Shown here piece after piece: positions 1 to 5,352 of a DNA stretch of 6,567 nt. Both the position numbers and the translations under genes were made by a program. Under the pieces are notes generated by a model, which ran no database searches, was not told where the DNA came from, and worked only from the letters and a program-made list of their open reading frames with translations. This stretch comes from Xanthobacteraceae bacterium (GTDB taxonomy: Bacteria; Pseudomonadota; Alphaproteobacteria; Rhizobiales; Xanthobacteraceae): positions 1-6,567 of the forward strand of contig JASHXZ010000447.1 of the NCBI GenBank assembly GCA_030043285.1, given 5' to 3'. How positions within the stretch are numbered: position 1 is the stretch's first letter; every line of letters starts with the position of its first letter.

Positions 1-362
1 AAGACGATGAAACCGGCGAGCACCAGCCGCCGCATGGCGAGAGCCGGATAGGCCGAGTGCATCGCCGAGATCGCGAACGCGGCGAGGACAAGAACCAAAG
101 GCAGCGTGACAATCCGCGGCACCAGCGGCGAACGCTTGATCAGAACGAAGCCGGCGAGCGCGCCGGTGAGCAGCACCATCGCGGCTTGGCCGAGCAGGTC
201 GCCGCCAGCGCCCGCGGCGACAGACGCCGGCGCGCCCAAATCCGGGAACGGCGCAGCCGTAAACCAGGTCAGCAGGAACGTCGCCAAGAACAAGACATTG
301 CGCACGAGGCGCTCGCCATTGGCGGCGCCGAGCAATGCCGGCTGCCCCGGAGTCGAGAGCAT
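1..362 (-). CDS. O-antigen ligase/Wzy-type polymerase family membrane protein, N-terminal part (runs off left edge)
   Basis: The first 120 residues are visible; the rest lies beyond the window edge. The protein is strongly hydrophobic, with likely membrane helices at about residues 22-38, 56-75 and 83-100 and a fourth starting near 111. Between helices 3 and 4 it has the pattern SAMHSAYPALAMRRLVLAG, which resembles the 'S-x-x-P-x-x-A-x-R-R' loop often seen in O-antigen ligase/ExoQ-like proteins. Members of this family join lipid-linked repeat units, or transfer the finished chain, at the periplasmic face of the inner membrane. Its place as the last visible gene of an exopolysaccharide operon fits the polymerase role. 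I chose ATG at 362; an in-frame GTG at 368 is an alternative and has a weak AGAG about 8 bases upstream. The frame is closed by a TGA at 426-428, so the start lies between 425 and 362. Ligase and polymerase cannot be told apart from this fragment. Confidence 0.72.
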   Translation of the reverse strand, partial: MLSTPGQPALLGAANGERLVRNVLFLATFLLTWFTAAPFPDLGAPASVAAGAGGDLLGQAAMVLLTGALAGFVLIKRSPLVPRIVTLPLVLVLAAFAISAMHSAYPALAMRRLVLAGFIV

Positions 363-529
363 CGTCACGGCATGGGCTCTTGGCTTGCGATCGCGACGGT
401 CATTAACGCCATCCGCCGTATTCGATCAGGCCGCGCGCATCGTTCGCCGATCATATCGGGCGCGAACCGCATCTGATTTGCGCCGCAAGGCGTCACCGAA
501 TTGTTAAGGCCGGCGCGGCGCATGCGGCT
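363..529 (-). other. Intergenic leader between GT2 gene and O-antigen ligase-like gene
   Basis: This 167-base gap is the second longest in the window. It holds an open frame of 52 codons plus stop on the minus strand (ATG at 523, TGA at 365-367). Its stop falls two bases before the ATG of the membrane protein at 362, an arrangement compatible with translational coupling. The frame has no clear Shine-Dalgarno sequence, and its product (starting MRRAGLNNSV and ending ASQEPMP) matches no family I know. I saw no hairpin followed by a T-run and no convincing pair of -35/-10 boxes. I therefore call it a leader of unknown content, not a gene. Confidence 0.35.
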
Positions 530-1573
530 TTAGCCGATGGCCGCACGGCTATCGGCCGAACCGGCGTCACGGATGATTGTGCTGTCGATCCAGGCGGCCG
601 GGTCGACGCGCCGGCTTGCCAGCCCTGGCCAAAGCCCGGCCGCGTAAACGTTCCAGGCCGTGACCGAATAGATGCCGAGGTGAACGGAGCGGCATTTTGC
701 CGACATGACGACGAACGGCAGGAGGCCAAGCGCCAGCGCTGCGGCGATGCCGCCGATGGGCGTGGGTGTAACGAACGGCACGACGATCAGCGCCAGCCAC
801 CAGACGTGAACGCCGGCGAGCAGACCCAATTCGCGCCCCATCTTGCGCAACGCGAGCCAAAAGCCGTCGCGGCCGGCCGTCGCCCGCAACACTTCGCTGC
901 TGCCGAAGGCGATCCGCGTCCGCCAGCGGCGCAGCAGCAGCGCGTAGGCGTTGCCGCTGTGGCCGTAATGATCGATGCCGGGCGTATCGATGCGCGCCAA
1001 CTTCCAGCCGAGCGCGCGCAGCCGCACGCCGAGCTCGAGCTCTTCGCGGCTATGCAGGTTGCGGTCGCCCAAATAGCCGGCGGCCTCGATTGCCTCGCGG
1101 CGGTAAACGCCGCCGCAGTCGAGCTGGTCCACTGTTCCGGGCAGCCGGTCGGCGTCGCGGGCGCTGGCGCGCTTGACGTATTCGAGATTGTCCGCCTCGC
1201 ATTCGATGATGGCGCCGCCGACGCCGGCGTAGTCTCGATTGTCCTGCAAAAATCGGATCGCGGCGGCGAGAAAGTCCCGGTGCAGCCGCATGTCGCCGTC
1301 GATCAGGCAAACGAAGCGGCCGCGGCTGTATTGATAGCCGAGTTGCACGCCGACGCCGCAGGAACGGTCCGCGATGCTGTTCAGGCGCACGATCTTGATC
1401 GGATAGCGCGCGGCGATCTCGATGGTGCGGTCGGTGGAGGCGCTGTCGGCGAGGATCACCTCGCCGTCAAATCCGGCAAGCGCCGCGAGCGCGCTCTCGA
1501 TCGCGCCGGCGATGTGGCGTTCCTCGTTGAGCGCCTTGATGACGATGCTGATATCCGGACGCGTGCTGACCAT
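530..1573 (-). CDS. GT2 family glycosyltransferase with C-terminal membrane segments (ExoA-like), copy 2
   Basis: A 347-residue inverting glycosyltransferase with a GT-A fold, probably adding a sugar from a nucleotide donor to a lipid-linked exopolysaccharide intermediate at the cytoplasmic face of the inner membrane. Visible motifs are the N-terminal strand ISIVIKALNEERHI (8-21), the nucleotide-binding DSASTDRT (43-50), the metal-binding DGD (92-94), the acceptor-side stretch CGGVYRREAIEAAGY (153-167) and EELEL (177-181), the usual place of the catalytic acidic residue. Two hydrophobic segments follow at about 252-269 and 273-291, with a third weaker one near 300-316, as in ExoA-type GT2 enzymes. 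ATG at 1573 is the only conventional start before the in-frame TAG at 1703-1705, but it has no recognisable Shine-Dalgarno sequence. The gene lies 183 bases downstream of the GH5 gene and is paralogous to the GT2 gene at 3091-4134. Donor and linkage are unknown. Confidence 0.88.
   Translation of the reverse strand: MVSTRPDISIVIKALNEERHIAGAIESALAALAGFDGEVILADSASTDRTIEIAARYPIKIVRLNSIADRSCGVGVQLGYQYSRGRFVCLIDGDMRLHRDFLAAAIRFLQDNRDYAGVGGAIIECEADNLEYVKRASARDADRLPGTVDQLDCGGVYRREAIEAAGYLGDRNLHSREELELGVRLRALGWKLARIDTPGIDHYGHSGNAYALLLRRWRTRIAFGSSEVLRATAGRDGFWLALRKMGRELGLLAGVHVWWLALIVVPFVTPTPIGGIAAALALGLLPFVVMSAKCRSVHLGIYSVTAWNVYAAGLWPGLASRRVDPAAWIDSTIIRDAGSADSRAAIG
1281..1556 (-). repeat. Diverged direct repeat, copy A (5' part of GT2 gene copy 2)
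   Basis: This stretch aligns without obvious gaps to 3841-4116 on the same strand. It covers codons of about residues 6-98, from the first GT-A strand to just after the DGD motif. By eye the part at 1391-1556 differs from its partner at about 22 of 166 positions, and the remainder is somewhat more diverged. Similarity falls sharply outside the segment. It is a paralogous coding repeat, not a mobile element. Confidence 0.7.
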
Positions 1574-1756
1574 AGTGCCGCAACCAAATAGAACAATGTC
1601 GACGTGCTCGACGGTCTCGAAATCGATGAGAAAGAATCGAGCCGCGACGTTTTGGCCGTCCGCCGCGCGCTCGTGCCTATGGCGCAGGGCCGTAAGGATT
1701 ATCTAGCAAGGGTGCCGGCAGCGCGGGCGACTTACCGCGGTTAACGCTAATGCCAA
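1574..1756 (-). other. Intergenic region between GH5 glycanase and GT2 copy 2
   Basis: At 183 bases this is the longest gap in the window. The half next to the GT2 start (about 1574-1635) is richer in A and T than the surrounding coding sequence, as a promoter or leader might be, but I cannot define -35 and -10 boxes. It contains a short inverted repeat, gtcga-cgtgc-tcgac at 1598-1612, and a perfect 8-base palindrome, accgcggt, at 1734-1741. Neither is followed by a T-run, so no terminator is called. The frame of the downstream GT2 gene stays open through this region for 43 codons, back to TAG at 1703-1705, without ATG, GTG or TTG. Confidence 0.4.
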
Positions 1757-3031
1757 TCAGGGCATCGGCTGTGCCGCGTGCGCGGCCGATCCGGTGTCCA
1801 GTTTGTGCGCGCCGGCATTGAGCCGTAACGCTTCGGCAATATCGGGCTGGATGTCGTTGCCGCCATCGCCGCGTGCCAACCCGAAGCCGCCGGCGCTGCG
1901 ATAGGCCCAGACCGCCCAGCCGAATCCGCTCGCCTCTGCGGCCGCACTCACGTCGTGGAACCACTGCGTACGTTCCCGGGCGCGCCGGCCGGCGAACTGC
2001 AGCGCCGTTTGTCGGGCGCCGAATTCACCGAGCATGACGCGGTCAGGCGGGATGCCTTGCGCGCGCGCCCAATCGGCAATGCCGGCGAAGGCCTTCGTCA
2101 TGGTGCCGGCATCGAACCCGGAGGCGCGGTAATCTTCTAATCGCGTCCACGCATCCTGGTAGGCCAGCGACTTCTCGGGCGCCGAGAGATTTAGGGCGGC
2201 AATTGTCGCAGCGCTGGCCGTCACACTGTCGTCGAGCGGACGGGCGCGGGCCGGATAGGGAACGTCGGCCAGATACCGGGCGGCATTCCAGGACGCGCCC
2301 TGATGGGTGAACTGATACGGATCGTAATAATGAAACGCGTAGCGCACCAAAGGGTCGGCGGCGAACGGCGTCGTTTTCATTTTCATCAACGCGGCCGCCG
2401 ACGCCTCGTCACCGCCTTCCAAAATCAGCGGCAGATCGGGCGAGCCGGCGCGGGCTGCCGCGTAGGCGGCTTGCAACATCGGCTGCCATGCGCCGGGTGC
2501 TATCGGTGGCTCGTTCATCAGTTCGAGCGCAACGCGCTTGCCATGCAATTGGCCAAGCAGTGCGGCGGTGTCGCGGAGCAGCTGCAGATAGGACTGAAAT
2601 GTGGGCGTCTGCAGCCCGGCGGTGAGCGACCGCGCGGTATAGTCTGGATGGATGTCGCTCGGATGAAAGTCGACGATCACTCCCAGCCCCGACGCCAGAA
2701 TAAGCTGTACGCGCTCGGTGAGGATGCGATCGACTGCAGCGCGGCGCGTTCCTTGAAACTGCAGGAAGGGTCCGGGATCGACGGCCAAGCGTACAAAATC
2801 GAAGCCGGTGCGCCGCAACGCCTGCAGTTCGTCGGACGTCAGTATGTATGACGGCCCGACGAATGGCGGGAAACTAAAAGCCTTCTTGTCCGGCTCGACT
2901 GCCGCCCACGCCATCGCGGTGACGCCGATGCCGCGTTCAAATCGCGGAACAGACTCTGCCGCAGCGGCGGGCGCGGCGATCGACAGCGCAGCGCCCAACG
3001 CCAGAAGCGCAACCCAGCGGGCTCTCTTCAT
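1757..3031 (-). CDS. Secreted glycoside hydrolase family 5 (cellulase-family) glycanase
   Basis: A 424-residue exported endo-glycanase. Residues 1-25 form a Sec signal peptide (basic MKRAR, hydrophobic core VALLALGAALSIAA, likely cleavage after A25 in PAAAA/ES). The rest is one GH5-type TIM barrel. Landmarks are FVRLAVDP (79-86, conserved Arg81), VIVDFHP (118-124, His123), LELMNEP (169-175, with Glu174 the acid/base), HYYDPYQFTHQG (234-245), VMLGEFG (332-338, with Glu336 the nucleophile) and WAVWAYRS (372-379). Both catalytic glutamates are present, so activity is expected. In the periplasm or outside the cell it would cut beta-linked glucan or a similar polymer, and inside this cluster the likely substrate is the cluster's own exopolysaccharide. 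The start at 3031 is supported by GGAGGA six bases upstream and by the signal peptide; the open frame reaching back to 3382 is only a shadow of the preceding gene. It begins 59 bases after the GT2 gene upstream. The exact GH5 subfamily and substrate are not readable. Confidence 0.9.
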   Translation of the reverse strand: MKRARWVALLALGAALSIAAPAAAAESVPRFERGIGVTAMAWAAVEPDKKAFSFPPFVGPSYILTSDELQALRRTGFDFVRLAVDPGPFLQFQGTRRAAVDRILTERVQLILASGLGVIVDFHPSDIHPDYTARSLTAGLQTPTFQSYLQLLRDTAALLGQLHGKRVALELMNEPPIAPGAWQPMLQAAYAAARAGSPDLPLILEGGDEASAAALMKMKTTPFAADPLVRYAFHYYDPYQFTHQGASWNAARYLADVPYPARARPLDDSVTASAATIAALNLSAPEKSLAYQDAWTRLEDYRASGFDAGTMTKAFAGIADWARAQGIPPDRVMLGEFGARQTALQFAGRRARERTQWFHDVSAAAEASGFGWAVWAYRSAGGFGLARGDGGNDIQPDIAEALRLNAGAHKLDTGSAAHAAQPMP

Positions 3032-3037
3032 GGGTCG

Positions 3038-3043
3038 TCCTCC
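3038..3043 (-). promoter_or_regulatory. Strong Shine-Dalgarno sequence of the GH5 gene
   Basis: GGAGGA on the minus strand lies six bases before ATG 3031. It is the best ribosome binding site in the window and decides the start of the glycanase gene. Confidence 0.8.
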
Positions 3044-3062
3044 GATCTGAACTTCGCCACCC

Positions 3063-3077
3063 GCTCGCCGCGCGAGC
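3063..3077 (-). other. Short GC-rich stem-loop in the GT2-GH5 gap
   Basis: GCTCGC-GCG-GCGAGC is a perfect six-base-pair stem with a three-base loop, lying in the 59-base gap between the GT2 stop and the GH5 ribosome binding site. No T-run follows, so an intrinsic terminator is unlikely. It could stabilise a processed mRNA end or mildly affect readthrough, but a chance hairpin in GC-rich DNA is also plausible. Confidence 0.4.
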
Positions 3078-3090
3078 AGAGACGGAATGT

Positions 3091-4134
3091 TCACGCCACG
3101 GCCGCGCGCTGCGCGCTCTGCCCAGACGGATCCTTGACGACGGTACTTGCCATCCATTCGGCGGGCGGCCGCCGCCGCTGCAGGAAGCCGGGCAGGAAGC
3201 ATAAGGCCTGGGTATTCCACGCCATGACGGAATAGAGGCCGTGACGCAGCGAGCGCCAGCGCCACGACATGACGACGAACGGAAAGGCGAAGAGCGCTGC
3301 GATCGCCACCACCGCGTCCACGTCGCGGAGCACGGCGGCGACGCTTGCCATCGTGGCCCACCAGAGGACGACCAGGGCGCATAGCCGCGAGTTTCTGTCG
3401 TCACGCAGGACAAGACCGAAATGCGGGCGTCCGAACGCTGCTCTGATCATCTCGCCAGGGCCGAACGCGTTGCGCGTTTTCATTCGTCGCAGCAGCAGGC
3501 CGTAGGGGTTCTCGACGTGGCAATAATGTTCGACCGCGACGCAGTCGATTTTGGCCAAAGTCCAGCCGCCGGCGCGCAGACGCGCCGCCAGCTCCAATTC
3601 CTCGCTTCCATGCAGGTTGCGGTCGGTCGAATAGCCGACCGCGCACACCGCCGCGCGGCGGTAGAGGCCGCACCCGCCCAGACGCGTCACCACACCGGGA
3701 CCGCGGTCCGGATCGTGCCGGCGCACACGCTGGGCATATTCCAGACCGCTGGCGTCACGATTGATCATGATGCCGCCGACGCCCGCTGCGGTCGGATTAT
3801 CTCGCAGAAAGCCGGTGCCGGAAGCGACAAAGCCGCGGTGCAGCCGCATGTCGCCATCCATGAGGAGAACAAATTCGCCGCGGCTGTACTGAAAGCCGAG
3901 TTGCGCACCGGCGCCGCAGGAACGATCGGCCGCGTTGTCGAGGCGGACGATTTTGATCGGGTAGCGCGCGGCGATGTCGAGAGTGCGATCGGTGGAGGCG
4001 CCGTCGGCGAGGATCACCTCGCCGTCGATTCCCACAAGCGCCGCAAGCGCGCTCTCGATGGCGGCGGCGATATGCCGTTCCTCGTTGTACGCCTTGATGA
4101 TGACGCTGACGATCGGTCGCTTGTCGTCGGGCAT
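3091..4134 (-). CDS. GT2 family glycosyltransferase with C-terminal membrane segments (ExoA-like), copy 1
   Basis: A 347-residue GT-A-fold glycosyltransferase, exactly the length of its paralogue at 530-1573. Motifs are VSVIIKAYNEERHI (9-22), the nucleotide-binding DGASTDRT (44-51), the metal-binding DGD (93-95), GLYRRAAVCAVGY (156-168) and EELEL (178-182). Hydrophobic segments at about 252-269 and 274-290 would anchor it in the inner membrane, with a weaker one near 299-316. It probably adds one sugar of the repeat unit to a lipid-linked acceptor. I chose ATG at 4134, 16 bases after the deacetylase stop, because it gives the same N-terminal layout as the paralogue. A GTG at 4173 is in frame, would add 13 residues and would overlap the deacetylase gene. 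Only a weak GAACGAG precedes ATG 4134, so translation may depend on coupling to the upstream gene. Several substitutions around residues 100-165, next to the active-site motifs, suggest a different donor or acceptor from copy 2. Exact specificity is unknown. Confidence 0.87.
   Translation of the reverse strand: MPDDKRPIVSVIIKAYNEERHIAAAIESALAALVGIDGEVILADGASTDRTLDIAARYPIKIVRLDNAADRSCGAGAQLGFQYSRGEFVLLMDGDMRLHRGFVASGTGFLRDNPTAAGVGGIMINRDASGLEYAQRVRRHDPDRGPGVVTRLGGCGLYRRAAVCAVGYSTDRNLHGSEELELAARLRAGGWTLAKIDCVAVEHYCHVENPYGLLLRRMKTRNAFGPGEMIRAAFGRPHFGLVLRDDRNSRLCALVVLWWATMASVAAVLRDVDAVVAIAALFAFPFVVMSWRWRSLRHGLYSVMAWNTQALCFLPGFLQRRRPPAEWMASTVVKDPSGQSAQRAAVA
3841..4116 (-). repeat. Diverged direct repeat, copy B (5' part of GT2 gene copy 1)
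   Basis: Partner of the segment at 1281-1556, offset by about 2,560 bases on the same strand. It covers the nucleotide-binding half of the enzyme, through the DGD motif. Downstream of it the two genes are recognisably related in protein sequence but much less alike in DNA. Confidence 0.7.
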
Positions 4135-4150
4135 GTCTTGCGACTCGTTC

Positions 4151-5245
4151 TCACATAACAGCAACGGGATCACCGAGCCGCGAATTAAGCGCGCGGCTCA
4201 AGCCGTTGAGCTTGCCGTGCAGCGTCGACGGGTTTTCGCCGCGTGTCAGGCAGATGCGCGGCAGCGCGTAGAGATGACGGCGATGCTCGGCAAACAGCAT
4301 GCCGGGCCGGGTCGTGACAGCGGTGTGAAAGCCGAGCGCACGGCAAATGTCCGCTTCGCGGTCGCCGCAAGCGCCGGAATGGCCGAACGGATAGGCGTTG
4401 TGATTGACCGGCTTGCCGGTGATCTCCTGCAGGAAGGCGCGGTTCTGCGCCATTTCCCAATGCACCGCCGCGGGCGTCGCCCGCGCCAGATTTGGATGCG
4501 TCGTGGTGTGGCCGCCGATCGTCACCAGGGGATGGGCCGAGAGAATTCGGAGCTGTTGTTCGGTGAGCGCTTCTTTGTCGACCAGGGCGCGGATTTGGAT
4601 CCCTGCCGCAGCAAGCGCCGCACGGATCGCCGGCAACAGATCGAAGTCGCTGTGGATGGCGGCCTCGATCGCCGCATAGGCGCGTTGTTTGCTCGGTGCA
4701 TCGCTGCAGTCGAAACGCCCGAGCCCCGGGATCACGACCTCGTCGTGCGACCGGATCAGCGCGGCGAGGCCGAACCACCAGGCATCGATCTCGCGCGTGA
4801 CCATTCCGGTCGAGACGTAGACCATGAAAGGCGCCGCGAATCTCGCCATGACCGGCAGCGCCTTGGTGAGATTGTCGGCAAAGCCGTCATCGAAGGTGAA
4901 GGTGACGAACGGACGGGCAGCAGGCGTACTCAGCCGCTCAATGGCCTCGTCGAAAGTGACGAAGTCCAACTGCTGCTGGCGCAGCCGGCGCAGGATCCAT
5001 TCCAGCTTCCCGACCGGACAACGCAGCGTATGGTCCGGATGAAAGGCATCGTCGTCGACGATGCTGTGCAGCGCGAAGATGGTGCCGCGCCCGCGATAGC
5101 GAACCGCCAGCGCACTGCTCAATCCTGAGAAATGCGCCGCCGCGTAGACTGCGCTTTTGATGGCCTCGGGTAGCGACACGGGACCGTCTCGCTGTTGCGA
5201 TTCAGGAGGAGACGCCGGCGTGACGTCCGCCGCAAACATCATCAT
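4151..5245 (-). CDS. Polysaccharide deacetylase (NodB/CE4-type)
   Basis: A protein of about 364 residues with the NodB homology fold, which removes N- or O-acetyl groups from sugars using a bound metal ion. Numbered from ATG 5245, motif 1 is TFDDG (117-121, with the catalytic base Asp and a metal-binding Asp). Motif 2 is HTTTHP (246-251, with metal ligands His246 and His250), and motif 3 is AYPFGH (284-289). The stretch between motifs 1 and 2 is long, about 125 residues, and likely holds an inserted helical region. I see no classical signal peptide; residues 31-48 are mildly hydrophobic. The likely substrate is an amino sugar of the lipid-linked repeat unit or of the polymer. The start is uncertain. 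TTG 5248 is followed by three ATG codons (5245, 5242, 5239) with no Shine-Dalgarno sequence, and a GTG at 5179 preceded by GAGACGG would give MSLPEAIKSAVY. The stop lies 16 bases before the GT2 start, indicating one transcript. The gene starts about 107 bases after the ExoP-like gene. Confidence 0.87.
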   Translation of the reverse strand: MMMFAADVTPASPPESQQRDGPVSLPEAIKSAVYAAAHFSGLSSALAVRYRGRGTIFALHSIVDDDAFHPDHTLRCPVGKLEWILRRLRQQQLDFVTFDEAIERLSTPAARPFVTFTFDDGFADNLTKALPVMARFAAPFMVYVSTGMVTREIDAWWFGLAALIRSHDEVVIPGLGRFDCSDAPSKQRAYAAIEAAIHSDFDLLPAIRAALAAAGIQIRALVDKEALTEQQLRILSAHPLVTIGGHTTTHPNLARATPAAVHWEMAQNRAFLQEITGKPVNHNAYPFGHSGACGDREADICRALGFHTAVTTRPGMLFAEHRRHLYALPRICLTRGENPSTLHGKLNGLSRALNSRLGDPVAVM

Positions 5246-5352
5246 CAATAATCAATTAGAGGCCGCGGCGCTTCGGTTCCATCGGAGTAACCCTAATGGC
5301 CGCCGGAGCGAGGCCGCAGCGACAAGGCGCAGCGAACGGGTGTGGCGGCCGC

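Noticed and set aside
450..455. TATGAT on the minus strand as a -10 promoter box
   Set aside because: No acceptable -35 sequence lies 16-18 bases upstream, so the match is probably chance.
57..507. Two overlapping plus-strand open frames near the left edge
   Set aside because: They are antisense to the hydrophobic O-antigen ligase-like gene, and their Arg-rich products have no domain.
680..1591. Plus-strand open frame of 303 codons opposite GT2 copy 2
   Set aside because: It lies wholly antisense to a gene with clear GT2 motifs. Its product is low-complexity, rich in Ala, Asp, Arg and Val with no domain, as expected from GC-rich codon bias.
3063..3077. Intrinsic terminator between GT2 copy 1 and GH5
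   Set aside because: The stem-loop is perfect but short and not followed by a T-run, and the next gene begins immediately with a strong ribosome binding site.
3032..3382. N-terminal extension of the GH5 gene up to 3382
   Set aside because: The extension overlaps the GT2 gene, is Arg/Ala-rich nonsense, and ignores the strong ribosome binding site and signal peptide at 3031.
3421..4158. Plus-strand open frame of 245 codons opposite GT2 copy 1
   Set aside because: Same kind of antisense shadow. It resembles the frame opposite the other GT2 gene only because the two GT2 genes are paralogous.
3974..5128. Plus-strand open frame of 384 codons opposite the deacetylase
   Set aside because: The minus strand carries TFDDG, HTTTHP and YPFG motifs in the right order; the plus-strand product shows no domain and an Arg/Gln-rich composition.
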